Below are positions 37,790-52,700 of a DNA stretch of 60,000 bases, in pieces. The notes beneath the pieces are model-generated. The model searched no databases and was not told the DNA's origin. It saw nothing but the letters and a program-made list of their open reading frames with translations. A program made the position numbers and the translations under genes. The DNA comes from Bugula neritina (taxonomy: Eukaryota; Bryozoa; Gymnolaemata; Cheilostomatida; Bugulidae): the NCBI GenBank assembly GCA_964035545.1, contig OZ037771.1, forward strand, positions 9,350,408 to 9,410,407, read 5' to 3'. The first letter of the stretch is position 1, and each line of letters begins with the position of its first letter.

Positions 37790-40700
37790 ATGGAACTTGA
37801 GAAGGCAGCTCCTTCTGGTCATTCACCATGCACACCAGTATCATCTAATAACAGACACCCTGGCCATTCAGAAACTAACTCTTCAGAATCAGACTCAGAC
37901 GATGAAACAACTGTACCTAGCCATTTCACTAGGAAAATTTCTACAAACAAGCGATTACATAAATCGGTAAAATCAATATATATATATATATATTTGTTTT
38001 TTTTAGCTAATTGAAATTTATATTAAATGACAAGATATTTCAATACTTTATTGGTATGTTGTACATTCATGATCATGGTAGCCATAAATAATCATATTAT
38101 TATTAGCACAGGTGGCATTATTAACCTATAATCAGTCTTTCTATTTGCAATTATATTTGATAGTTAAACTGGAAGAAAAGTCCTACCTCAAACTTTTCTA
38201 GTATTTGTAAGCACACTCACTTGAACTGCTGATAAAGTTATTAGATCATTCTTTATGCTAGGTTTGAAGTAGAAACTTGTTTTAAGTATGTTGGCAAAAT
38301 TATCATATTAAAGTTTGAGGTAACCAGAAGTGTTAATGAAAGTTTCGCTAAAGCTGAAAGTTTAATGTCCATATAGAAAGTTCACAGTTAGTTTAAGGTC
38401 ATTACTTTCCAGATGCAGGCACTGCTTTATGTTATATATAAACGGTTTCCAGGGGATAGCTCGAACAGTTTTTGTCTCACATTAACAAATTTTACATGAA
38501 AAGATAGCTCTTGCATTCCTCTTTCATATACTTTTTTAATTTTTCAATAAAAAATTTTCTGAGAAAGTTGTTGCATAATAAGTAAAATTTTACACCCTCC
38601 ATGTTCTACTGCTGTAGCACAGGGGATTCATTTTATAAAGTCTAAAAGTTAAACTTGACATTCCTTAATATGTTTTCTCTAATATACTTTCTTTGTTTTT
38701 TGAAATTCTGTTTATGCTCTTCACAATTTGGTAAAAACATACACCATTTTGCAAGTTTCACTGCAATTATCTAAATTCTTCATATGGTGGTTCTAGCTAC
38801 GCTCCTGTGACTAATTATAACATTCCTAGTACGTTTGCCGCTCTGCGCTATCACAATAACATATAGTACCCTCTCGCACAAATTGGCAATCTATTGGATT
38901 TCTGCCAATATAATGTTCCCTGTTTTACATTAGCACTTAGCTGAATCATCTCACTATGTTACAATCTATTGACAATGCCTCAGCACAACATAATTCTTTG
39001 TTTGTTTGGCAGAGTTAATTTCAGCTAAATCACTTCACTTTGCAGTCTTGTCAGTAAAGGTCTGTCTATAGTGCAGCAGTTGTACTTCCAGTTTCTCTAA
39101 TTCACATATGATTATTTTAAGTACATTGTATTCTATAAGATCAATTTAAAGTTTAGCCCAGTGTTCAGTAGCTAAGTATTATGCATGTATGTTGTCTTAC
39201 TGTTGAACAAAAGTTAAAAAAAAACTTTACAATTATAGCCATATTTATTATACATGCGTAGGATTTGCATAAATTGACAAAAAAAAATGCAGCATAATAG
39301 GATTGAACCATGACCAACCAGCTTCTCGCTGACGCCTTTAACCTCTAGACCACGCAGTCACCGTTAATAAATTGTCAACTATATGAGTAACTATGAGTAC
39401 ATAAATATTTTGCGCGCAAATGGGTTATAATTATTAGGCTGTCAATTCATGTTGATAGCAGTCAACTGTTGCAATAGTCTCGGGTTACTAGCAAAGCTAA
39501 TGGTTTTGAACAAATAACCCAAAAGTTTAAAAATAAGTAGCTTGCGTATTACTAGCTACAAAAACAGGTCTGAAATAGACTGGTAAAGCAAGCTCTTATT
39601 GTAGAGTTTGCAGATGTGCTCTAAAATAAAACTCAAACTGTATGCTATTACATAAGTATTTGTATGCGAGAGATATAAATGGACATTACTGAGTTTCTGG
39701 AAAACAACATACTTGAAGTTAACTTTGACAATGGTGTTTTCTTTTCATCATAGCTAGCCTATAGCATAAATCTCTAATCATATGAATCTTTATGAAGCCC
39801 ACAGCTCATGTAAGGGTGGCAATGTAATTTGAAACGAACAATTATGTTGCTGCATTGTGTCTAAGGTATATTAGAGAGCAGAATTTGGTTTTACTAGCCT
39901 ACCCCAACGGCATTCTACAATGCAGCTTATATGCTGGCAGTTGTAATAAGTACAGCCGATAGCAAGGTTACTATCACTGCTAGCTCTGTGCAGTATGTAA
40001 CCTCTTGAATAATTGCGCCAATTTTAAACTCTTGGAAGTTGGCCAAGTTATCATATCGCAGCCAGCCACCGGAAACAAAGCTTCAGAGCTATTCATATAA
40101 TATTATACTGATGCACTTGGTAGCAGAGTGGCTAATCTAATATAGTTCATAGTTCAACACCCTTTACTTTGGGAATACAGCCTCTTTTTTTAGGTTTACC
40201 TTACAAAGCATGAACATATCTAAACTGATATTCTGATAATTTAGAGGTACATTTTGAAAACTAGGTTAATTGCACTTGTTTGCACAACAACAATAATAAA
40301 ATAGATATTATGCAGTATAATAAAAACACACATAATACTATATAATATATTATAATGATAATAATATAATATTATAAGTACCATTACTGCATTTTATAAA
40401 TCACATGGTTGCCAAAAAAATGTATCACAAATTTTGTAATTATACATCAAAAATAGAACTATAGCTAGGCAGCAGGTTAGAATAGAGTAAATTTTTAAAA
40501 CATGAAATCATGATTTGACTATTGTTTTATTTAGGCCAACCAACCTAGGAGTACAAGATTGGGTTTTAGCTGACAGTTTATAACATTTAGCTTTTGAGCC
40601 AGCAGCACTGGCACTTGTGAAGTATAGGCAAAGTTAGTGAAGCGAGACTAACAAGCACTCAAATACAAGGCATATTGAGACACAATAACAAGTCAGGAGC

Positions 40701-43700
40701 GTATAAATTGAAAAGAATGTGGAAGGGGGACTTTGTTTTTCAACAAGCTATAACTTAAACATGAATTGGCTTTTGAAAAAAATAAAAAAGTATATTGGAG
40801 AACATAAGTTTCTTTATCTTTTCATATTTTTTTTGTTCCTGTGACATTCAACCTGTTCGAGCTATCAGTGGAACATTGTTCATATAGAACATAAAGCACC
40901 TGGCAAAGAGCCAGAAAATGAAAAGTGTGACCTTAAACTAACTGTGTTATAGTTATAGTTAAATTATAGTAGCAGTTTGGTAGCAAAAGTATCTGTTATT
41001 GAGTAGTTTTAGCCTTTCCATGAAACCAATTGCCAAATTTTTTATTGAGACAAAACTACAGTTTTATTTTATAGTTACAGCGAAAATGGCGATACTTATA
41101 TATGTACTAAAACTTTGAAAAATCATGAAAATTAAACTTTATTATTGACACTTTCACTTAGCAATTGTTCAAGTTGCGTGCTTCATCTTTCTGAAATCGT
41201 GGTATTTCAGCCAACACGTTGGGTCATTATTTGCTTGTCACTAACCGCTGTCAACGTAATGGCTAATTTTATTACAATAAAAACATTTTACCTAATATTA
41301 TCGGTCTACCTATTATCAGCGATCTACCTATCATCATTGGTCTATCTAATATAATCTGCTGTTGATAGATTAGGCTACACACCTACTTAATATTGAATAT
41401 TTAATTATAAACCAACTCTTGTAATAAATAGAATCTTATTATTATTGTAATGCCATATTAAAATAGTGGAAATTGTAACGTAAGAGTAGAGGAATAAACT
41501 TGTGAAAAACTATAAATTAAAATGCTGTTGATATACTTTATATTTTTATATGAAACATAACAACTAACTCTTTATTATTATTGGTAGTCTGTGTACCAAG
41601 ATCACAATAAAGTTATTGCAGTTCCAAGTGTGCAAGCCATCGAGTAAAATATTGCCTCTCGCAGACCTGTTGGTTCTGAGTAAATAATGGGAATGTATTT
41701 TACAAGCTAGCTTTTTTAGCCACCGAGTGTTTTATAAATGTGATTTTATTGTAGGTGTTCATAAAGGAAGGGTACCTACAAATTCTTCGGTCGACATCAT
41801 TCAATGTATGTTAATTTCATTTATTATTAAATTGTTGAATTTGAAACTATAGGTTGCAATAACATCTTGTCTAACTTTAATCTTTCTCGGAATACACACT
41901 ACACTTTCTAGTACACAATATGTACTTTGTAGTATGCATTGTACACCTTGTAGTTTGAGCTATGTGCTGGGAATATATACCCTGTATGACATTTATAAGG
42001 CTGATATACATGTATTACTGTGATACTGATAACACCAATGGCTACATTCAATAAGATTGGTGTTGGTACGCTGAATCCCATCTCCCCAACAGCATACCAG
42101 GATGAAAAGTCTGGAACTTGTCCATCAAATCTGTAAAATCAAGTTCCCATTCAATATCGCACAACTCCTAATACCTCACAGCCAGTTTATAATTTAAGTT
42201 AATATTTCCTAGGGCCATGCACTAATAATATCTGGAGTATCACATTCTTTATGTAACAAAAACCAGCTCACCTGGTTATAGAAATGCCTATCAACTGTAA
42301 ATGTGTTGCTGTATGGGACACAATGACTTGGCCACTCAACCATTTACTCTATTGGTTACTAGACTGCTTTTTACCCAACTGCAGAACATGCACCTCAGTA
42401 GATTAAGATGTGGAAACAGTAGCAGAATCATGTCGCAATTCTACACCAGCATACACTGATGATTGATACATGAAGTGTTGTGACGTATTACTTGCGTACA
42501 CTGCCGTGTGTCATAGATAGGCGTTAGTGATTTATCACCTGCTGGTAGCCATTCTCACATTACCTGCGCACCACTTACCTGTACAGAATTTTTTATATCT
42601 GCTATTTCATGCCAAGTTTAGCATTTCTTGGCCAGTGCTTGTTTTAGGTTACTAAGAAGGCAATAATTTATGTAATACATCATTTTTACTCACATTTAGA
42701 GATTGCAGATTTGTGTTAGTAATCTAAGGTCTTTTAATTTGAAATGTCTATGTTGAACTGTCTGGATATAACAAAAGTATGAGCTGCCAATATGTTGTGA
42801 CAGGATGATTGCCTCAGCAAATGGGTCTACCAACTGCTTTCATATCTACAATCACACTCATACATTTTCCTAGTTGATTTGCCTGGAAAACCAGGTGATT
42901 AGTCAGGCAGGCCCATAATATATACTATAGTAAACATATATACATAATAATAAACTAACACATGTATGTTGTAATTTATTCTGTGATGTACTAATGAGTG
43001 TGTTCAACTGTCCCATTAAAAACCGATCAAGGTGTGTGGATTACATACATCTTTAAACTCACTACCACTATTACTGCTACTACTGCTACTACTGCAACTA
43101 CTACTACTACTACTTCTGCTACTGCTATTACTACTACTGCTACTTCTGCTACTGCTACTACTACTACTACTACTGCTACTGCTGCTACTACTACTACTAC
43201 TGCTACTTCTGCTACTACTGCAACTACTGCTGCTGCTGCTGCTGTTCAATGCGACAGTGTGAAAGTGTGCTGATGTATCACTCCTCCTTTAACTAGATGG
43301 CCAGTGCTCTCTGGTGCTGGGGCCTACCTAGTGCAGCATAAAAAGTTTATGTTAATAAAATGCAAAGTAACAATTGTACCTTGTTTCTCAAACCAAATTT
43401 TGCAACAAAATCCAAGAACTCAGAGTTTAAAGAAATTTGTACTGCAGCTAAATGAATTGTGCCTGTATGTATAATATATATTGTGCCTGGTTAGAATGAT
43501 TAATTTCTTGAAACCTGGGGGTTTCATCACTGCTAGGATGGCTTTGTGGTTGCGGTTTGCATTAACCTATGGTTGTGATTTCATTCTATTGAACTGTTCC
43601 CTATCACTTCTTTCTAAGCTTCGCAGACTCAATTTTTCATTTGATGTTTGAAAGCCATGAGTTCATGCAACCGGCCACCTACAATTCATCTGTGCAATGG

Positions 43701-46700
43701 AAATGCATACTTAGTGATTCACCAAGCTGCCGTAAGAAATGAGGCCTTAAAAGTAAGCAACATTTCTGATGTAATCATGACAAACTTGGTTCTTTTAGAA
43801 ATGGAAGAAGAGATATTTTTGGTTGAAAGGGAAAACCCTGTTTTATGGCAGAGACAAGCAAGTAGGTTGCTACTAGTGCTATTCTATGAAATTGCTAAGC
43901 CATCTCTTTAACCCTTAGGGCTTAGAGTAATAGCTGTATATCATAATAATCTGTAGAGTATAGAGTGATAGAGTAATAGCTGTATATCATAATAATCTGT
44001 AGAGTATAGAGTAATAGCTGTATATCATAATAATCTGTAGAGTATAGAGTAATATCTGTATATCATAATAATCTGTAGAGTATAGAGTAATAGCTGTATA
44101 TCATAATAATCTGTAGAGTGTAGAGTAATAGCTGTATATCATGATAATCTGTAGAGTATAGAGTAATAGCTGTATATCATAATAATCTGTAGAGTATAGA
44201 GTAATAGCTGTATATCATAATAATCTGTAGAGTATAGAGTAATAGCTGTATATCATAATAATCTGTAGAGTATAGAGTAATAGCTGTATATCATAATAAT
44301 CTCTAGAGTATAGAGTAATAGCTGTATATCATAATAATCTGTAGAATATAGAGTAATAGCTGTATATCATAATAATCTCTAGAGTATAGAGTAATAGCTG
44401 TATATCATAATAATCTGTAGAGTATAGAGTAATAGCTGTATATCATAATAATCTGTAGAATATAGAGTAATAGCTGTATATCATAATAATCTGTAGAGTA
44501 TAGAGTAATAGCTGTATATCATAATAATCTGTAGAGTATAGAGTAATAGCTGTATATCATAATAATCTGTAGAGTATAGAGTAATAACTGTATATCATAA
44601 TAATCTGTAGAGTATAGAGTAATAGCTGTATATCATAATAATCTGTAGAGTATAGAGTAATAGGTCATCACAAGTACCGGAAGTATTTTCTTTGCTATCT
44701 GTGTATTATTATAACATTTATCTTATATTTAATAATATATCAGCTTTACTGTCAAATACTATTACTTTTTGTTTAGAACAGTGTGCTTGCAGCTACTCGG
44801 TGTTCATTTGAATGTTAATCCACCTGACATGTGCATATGCAGCGCCATATACCTGCTGTGTATACAGACACTGTTGCAACTTTAGGTTTACCAAATATTC
44901 AGTCAGGAAGTAGTGATTGTATTTTTGTTGAAAACTTGTGCATAGTTTTAAATCATATGTATTTAATATGTTGCTGTATTTAGGCAGATATATTTGAAGA
45001 AATTGATGTAGCCTTGTGTACTGTTGCTGAATACACTCTAAAGAACATCAACCATGCATTCCAGGTATCCCAGCCTATTATTTTCTCAATCCACGATTCA
45101 CCAAAGCCTTGCGGAACTCTAATTTAGTTCCTTTTTACCACATTTAAACTTGTTTAGTTTCCTATCTGTGTGTTCTATTCTCTCTTCAGGTCATCACGTC
45201 ATTTAGAAATTTTGTTTTGGCGACGGAAAGTCGTAAGGGAATGGAATCGTGGATCCAGGCTATTATATTTGCTTCTCGTGAACGATCATTCGATGTAAGT
45301 CTACAAACGTATAGTAATTCATATGCATCACATTTTATATACACATGTGCTGTTACCATTAATCAATATTTGATTAGGTCACTTTACCAGATGATTAAAC
45401 TGAGTATGAAGTACATGTACTGGCCCCACTATCCCTAACACTTACACTATATATGTACTTGTTCTCTCCATCTCTTAACCATACTTCTGTCTAAATAACG
45501 TAATTTGTAGTTTGTAGGTGTGAAAGTATCTGACTAGTAGTTTGACTACTCAGTGACTGTGTTTACACTTACCATGCAAATGGAGAGACAGTTTTATACT
45601 GGCAGATGAAATAAAATTTATAAATTTTGTAATTTTTTGAATTTATTAGAACCTGTTGTCTCACTTGCTTGTAACCCCAACTGTATATGCAGGTAACTGG
45701 AAAGACTATTAAATTATATCGTATACTTCTCATGATTTGGGACGAGTACTACATAGTTTAAGTGTTCAAGATTGAAATCCAGTAGGAAAAGGGACCGATT
45801 TTCTTCAATCATGATATTCAATAACATTTTCATCAAATTTCTTGTGAATTAAAATTGAATGGTCATTGGATTTCTGGCTCAGAGTTTTCATATTTATATT
45901 TTAAATTAAATATTCCTAGTGCTTTAATCTGCCTGTTCAACTTACAGTAGTGTGACTTGCAGCAGTGTGAATTACAGTAGTGTGACTTACAGTAGTGTGA
46001 CTTACAGTAGTGTGACTTACAGTAGTGTGGCTTACAGTAGTGTGACTTACAGTAGTGTGACTTACAGTAGTGTGGCTTACAGTAGTGTGACTTACAGTAG
46101 TGTGACTTACAGTAGTGTGACTTACAGTAGAGTAACTTACAGTACTGTGACTTATAGTAGTGTGACTTACAATAGTGTGACTTACAGTAGTGTGACTTAC
46201 AGTAGAGTAACTTACAGTACTGTGACTTATAGTAGTGTGACTTACAATAGTGTGACTTACAGTAGTGTGACTTACAGTAGTGTGACTTACAGTAGTGTGA
46301 CTTACAGTAGTGTGACTTACAGTAGTGTGACTTACAGTAGTGTGACTTAAAGTACTGTGATATACAGTAGTGTGACTTACAGTAGTGTGACTTACAGTAG
46401 TATGTAACTTGCGATGATCAATGATTTACAAAAGTAGATAAACAATTCTTTTACTCTGATAGCTTTATGAATTTCATAAGCATGTAAATATAACTCACTA
46501 AAGACTTATAATACAATTTTACAAGTGAAATAGTATATAGTAATGATTAGGTATAATTGTATATGCAGCCCCTGCAGTGCTGTATGCATACATATCATTA
46601 TCCCTTGTGTAGTTCAAAGAGATTTTTTTCAATTAGTTTAATTAAACTGATGCAGCAAAGGTACTGTCACCTTTGCATTAGGCATTCTAATACAAGTATA

Positions 46701-49700
46701 TCTATATTTTAACTGAAATACTATTTTGCAATTATTGAATATTATATTCATACTTCATAATCTGTAGCTATTTGTTATTCTATATTATTTACCACACAGT
46801 ATATCCAGTGGACTGTATTCTATTACACCACATCAATACCCTTAGTGGAGGCACTGTTATTTAACACTTGAAATAAAATGTGTTGTATTTATGCTGAATA
46901 TCTAAGTAAACACTAAACTATGCTTTCTGCGGTTTTATTTCCCAAATGTATTGATTTTCTAACAGATGTGGAGTGATGGTGTTTTCAGGCCAGTGACTGA
47001 CATTTTAGTTCTTAACGTATACCATGAAGTGGCTGCTTATGCTGAGCTGCTGACATTTGAAGCCATCTTCTCCCTGTGGCGCTGACTCGCATTGTCTGCA
47101 CATTTGTTAAACTAGCTTTTAGTTTCAAGTAAAATATATTCCTTAATAATGCAAATTAAAGCAAGTCTAGCATCTGGAAAAATTTCAACACACATGCTTT
47201 CTAGTAAAAACTTGAGTTACTATTGTTGTGGTACTCAACACCCATGTTGAAACAAAAAAGGATTTGAGAGAACTCAGGCTTGTTATTGCAGCAGCTTGTG
47301 TGACATACTTCTTGAATTTTGATAATGTAGAATATTGGAGGCCTTCTACCCTTAGGAATTTTGAGACCCTGCCCCTCCCTCCCCAAAAGAGGTTTTAAAC
47401 TTGCTGTGGAGAAATGAGGCTATTTTGTAGTGTTTAGTATTTACTGAATCCACATAACATGAGAGAAGTGGTATGAGAAGACTAAGTGTTGAACATTTAT
47501 TAAGCTAACTGTCACTCATAAGTGTCCCCCACTCATGCCCACAGTATACTACTTCCTCCACTAAGTGTGGAGGTACAAGAGTAGTGTGTTTACATCTGGC
47601 CATGTTAGGAGAAAATCTTTCTAAACTGGACACCAGTTTAAGTGGTGGTTGGGGGAATGTTGAGACAGTGACGCTTTATTTATCTTCTTAAATGGCTTTA
47701 TAATAAGCTGGTGCTAGTTGCAGAGTCCATGCGTTATGTCCCTTGCCAGACATATTGTATATAATAGTAGGCTGTTCTGAAAACTTAGATAGTAAGAGAT
47801 CGTACAGTTTAAACAGGTGTAACCTTATTTATAGCAGTAGCTCGGTCTCTGCTACAGATTCAGCTCAACGGTTGTACATTTTATACAACCCTTTTTAGAG
47901 GATTGACCAACAGAGTATGATATCGGGCTACCATAGTTGGTACATCACATCTCATGCTCGCCCCGTCTTCTGTAATGTGTGCAAGGAGGCTCTGCAAGGT
48001 GTTACATCACATGGACTTTCTTGTGGAGGTAAGATGTGTTGCTGCCATAACCTGTATTGTATGAGCTGTCTACCTACTTCGTGTCTAATTGTCTCTCTCA
48101 CTGCAAAGTATACATTTAGTCTGGTATTTGCAGTCTGTAGGTTCAAGTCACACAAGTTGTGTGCCAACAGGGCACCCCCTACCTGCAAGTGGAGCACTCT
48201 GGCTAGCATTGGCAAACACATTATTGAGGACCCAGACGGCAGTATTGGTAAGTTTTATATTCCACTCAGTATCTCCACTAATGGACGATCTACAGCCTTT
48301 TATTTCTGCTATTTGACTGCTTCATTTCCTCAATTTGATGCTTCGTCTGCTTGCATTGACCTCTAAGGGAAGTGTTCCTCATCTAGTATGGGGACACCTT
48401 TCACTGCTGTAGATGTATTAGGGTACTTATGTCTTGGATATAGCAGAGGGGGCATATTTCACTGCTGTAGATGTATATATGTGTACTTATGTACTGGATA
48501 TAGCAGAGGGACATATTTCACTGTAGATGTATTAGGGTACTTATGTCTTGGAGATAGCAGAGGGGGCATATTTCACTGCTGTAGATGTATTAGGGTACTT
48601 ATGTACTGGATATAGCAGAGGGGGCATATTTCACTGTAGATATGGAACACCAATGGATGGAAGGAAACATCCCAGTTGGCACACTCTGCACTGTTTGTGA
48701 CAAGAAATGTGGAAGTGTGAAAAAGTTGGTTGATGAGAGATGTCTTTGGTGCAAAGCTGTGGTAAGGCATGGCTTATTCTTTTCTGTGTACATATATGGT
48801 AGTGATGAAGTAGTTATATATAGCAATATAGTAATATAGTAGCTGTGTATAGCATATATAATTATAGTAATATAGTAGTTGTATATAGCATATATAATTA
48901 TAGTAATATAGTAGCTGTATATAGCATATATAATTATAGTAATGTAGTAGACTGGTAGTTATATGTAGCATATATTATTATATGCTGGAATAAAGCATAG
49001 TGTAAATATTGAACATATTGTAAATAGCCTATGCAGCGTGACTAGTGAACTCCTTTCTTGATCTCTACTGCTGGGAAAGGCTGTAGAGAGCATTGCATGT
49101 ATGACTCCAAAATGCAGCTACTGAGTCCAGAGAAATGTGATGTGACACAGGGTATTCAAGTAGTCAATATGTGGCTTATATATAACAGTGTATAATTGTA
49201 TATAACTATATCTACTTGTATATAACTGTGTCTACTTGTATATAACTGTGTCTACTTGTATATAACTGTGTCTACTTGTATATAACTGCGTCTACTTGTA
49301 TATAACTCTGTGTATGTATATAAAAATGTATACTTGTATATAAATATGTAAACCCACATATAAATATGTATGTATGTATATAAATATGTTTGTGTGTATA
49401 TAAATATATATGTATGTATGCTTATAAAGATGTATGTATGTATATAAATATGTATGTATGTATATAAAGATGTATGTATGTAAATAAATATGTACGTGTA
49501 TATATATATATATATAAGGTGCACACTGCGTGCAAAGATCAGCTGCCTAAGCGCTGCCAAAGGACGATATGCCAGTACTCTGTCATGGCCCCGATGTCGG
49601 TTCAGTCTATAGACTCAGATGGCATGTGCGAGGCTAACAGGGGCAAGTGCCGCGTCACATTCCCGCTTCTTGTGTTTGTCAACTCTAAGTCTGGCGACAA

Positions 49701-52700
49701 TCATGGAGTCAAGTTTCTCAGGAAGTTTAAACAACTGCTGAATCCAGCTCAAGTGTTTGATCTGATGAATGGCGGACCTAATCCGGGGTAAATTTATTCA
49801 ATTGTTCAATACAGTAATTCCACCTTACCTTGAAGGAGGAAAGTTGTCTAATTTTCATAGCATAATCTGCTCTGACATTCTGTGGAACCGATTGTGTTGG
49901 TTAGTGATGTTCAGCTTTTATCTTCTACCAATGTTTAAGCATATGTCAGAGTGAATGCAAGAAACTACCTCTTAAAAATATATGCTATGGTGATCATTGA
50001 ATACCTCAATTCAAAACTGGTAAAGCTGTTGTATAAACACTACTTGCTAGTAAGCATGCTGTGTATACTGTCTACAGTGTGAATATAAGCTTGTTGTAAG
50101 CATAGGATTATATGTCATATCACATGCTATCTCATAACACAATAGCCAAAGGGAGGTGCACTATGCAGAGCTTATTAAATGCTTCCTGTGATTATAAGAT
50201 TTAATAATGTATTATATAAATACTTGTTTGGTATTGTAATGTAGTAGTGTGGTAGTGATTTTAGGTAAAAATGGCCCAGGTAATAATGGCATCGGTAATA
50301 AGGGTACAAATGGAAAAGTCGGAAAAAATGGCACACTGATGTTAAATTTTCTCAAACCTTAAACCCCAAACTCAACCCCCACTCCCAAATCTAAGCACCA
50401 ACCTAAACACCCAACCTCACTCCAAACCCTAATATTTAAAATGTGCCTATTTTACCTATTTTACCATTTGTGCCATTTTTTACAGGTGCCATTATTACCC
50501 GTGCCATTTTTACTAGGGCCACTTTTACCGGACACCGTGTGGAGTGTATTGTAGTAATATGATAATGTAGGCTAATATAGTATCGTGTTTATTATAGTAA
50601 TATTATAATGCACTGTAGTCATATAATAAATTATTGTAGTATTATCTTGTTGCATTATAGTGTGTTATTTTATTTTATATTACAATGTTTTAATAATATT
50701 TCAGCCTCAGGTTATTCCAGAACTTTGATCAGTTCAGAATACTAATATGTGGAGGTGATGGGAGCATCGGTTGGGTGATGTCGGAGATTGACAGGCTGAA
50801 TCTACATTCGAAGGTATCTTTGTGCTTATTAGGAGACAGAACATTTGGTCATCATTTTCTTACCTATAAAAATCTAAATATTTGAAGTGTGTCAGCTGTG
50901 AGTTGTAGTAGTCAAAAGCTAATTATAGCTGAGAGTGCTGGCAGCAGGTGTGATTCAGATATTATTATTTAGAGTTAAATGTTATGTCAAAGTCAAATGG
51001 AGCTTGAATTTTTAAAAGGTGATTCTCTAGAGATGCTATTTCAGGTAAAAACATCTCTAAGTTTGATGGCAGCAAAAATCAGCAGAGATTTCTGTTTATA
51101 TACATGCTAGACTCTCCGGGGAACACATCATCTGTAATGACTATGCCGTGTTATTCCTCAAGCAGTCTATATGTTTATGCATGCTTTACCCTAATACGCC
51201 TGCATTCGTTAACTGTGCATACACTTGAGCTATAAAATTAAATTCCATTTCTTTGAAAGGTATCTAAAATAGATATGCAGTTTCTTAGAACTCTGTGAGT
51301 TGCGACATTTCCTGCTTCGTAAACCTCTCGTGTCTTCGACTCTTTTAGTGTACTTGTGTCTATGAAAAGTGTCAAAATAATCTCTGATTGCGGCTAGATT
51401 TATTGATTTACCTGTAGTACTGTACTGGTGGTACTCTACTGGTGGTACTCTACTGGTGGTACTATACTGGTGGTACTATACTGGTGGTACTCTACTGGTG
51501 GTACTATACTGGTGGTACTGTACTGGTGGTACTGTACTGATGGTACTCTACTGGTGGTACTCTACTGGTGGTACTCTACTGGTGGTACTCTACTGGTGGT
51601 ACTCTACTGGTGGTACTCTACTGGTGGTACTATACTGGTGGTACTCTACTGGTGGTACTATACTGGTGGTACTATACTGGTGGTACTCTACTGGTGGTAC
51701 TATACTGGTGGTACTCTACTGGTGGTACTATACTGGTGGTACTATACTGGTGGTACTATACTGGTGGTACTATACTGGTGGTACTATACTGGTGGTACTC
51801 TACTGGTGGTACTATACTGGTGGTACTATACTGGTGGTACTCTACTGGTGGTACTGTACTGACGGTACTGTACTGGTGGTACTCTACTGGTGGTACTCTA
51901 CTGGTGGTACTCTACTGGTGGTACTATACTGGTGGTACTATAATGGTGGTACTATACTGGTGGTACTCTACTGGTGGTACTATACTGATGGTACTCTACT
52001 GGTGGTACTGTGCTGGTAATATTGTACCACTGGTGCTGTACTGTGCTGTTTTCATGCAAGTAGCTTTACTCTCTCTAACCTGTAAGGTTTGTGTAATTTT
52101 TACATGACACTTTCAATTGCATTTTTAGTTGTTATTTTTTCTACTAAACTCTGAATTGAAAAAATACAAACAAATTTTTGTTGAAGGTATTTCAATTTCA
52201 GTTAGTAATTTGTTCGGAAAAGAATTATTAGTTGTTCACGGGATGTGATGAGATCAGAGGAAATCTACATTTGACCAATTAAAATGCCTTAGCAACTAAC
52301 TGCTATTTCTGACATAATATAATAGTGTTTAATGCTCCTGCTTTACTAGGATATTTGTTTTATATCTCAGCCTCTTTACCTTTTATAACATATTTATAGT
52401 TTTCAATTTGAAAATCCTGAATAATTTGGAATTAAAAAATAAATGGTGTTTATAATTTAGCATATATGTCTCCTTTTTCAGTGTCAGATTGGTGTGCTGC
52501 CATTAGGAACGGGTAATGATCTTGCCAGGGTTCTCGGATGGGGCTCAGTAATGACGGATGACAAAGACCTAGCCAATGTTATTGATAAACTAGAGCAATC
52601 CCAGATCAAAATGTTGGGTGAGTGTGTTAGAGATGTATTGTAGATTTATATTACTGTTGTTACAAGATAATCCATCATGCTGTTTTACTTGACCACAGTG

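Larger units (their letters stand above)
37967..41754. other. First intron of the kinase gene; no exon seen apart from SINE-like pieces
   Basis: A 3.8 kb AT-rich intron with a short (TA)n at 37977-37993 and two tRNA-like segments listed separately. No other coding signal could be supported. Confidence 0.6.

Noticed and set aside
39286-39372. Functional tRNA gene
   Set aside because: A and B boxes look good, but the anticodon loop and acceptor stem do not form.
43648-43752. Candidate missing PH-domain exon ([17 protein letters not shown])
   Set aside because: Phase and donor fit, but the sequence lacks the expected PH strand pattern and has no convincing acceptor.
45952-46350. 132-codon frame of Val-Thr-Tyr-Ser-Ser repeats
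   Set aside because: The 15-bp unit is a multiple of three and so stays open by chance; it lies in a kinase intron with no splice connection that fits the gene.
47201-47386. Minus-strand 61-codon frame
   Set aside because: Lies in a kinase intron, lacks any domain, and has no homologous neighbours or splice signals.
51428-52107. Long overlapping frames with Trp-Trp-Tyr-Ser-Thr-Gly-Gly repeats
   Set aside because: All three forward frames are open because of the 14-bp unit; no start context, domain or exon link.
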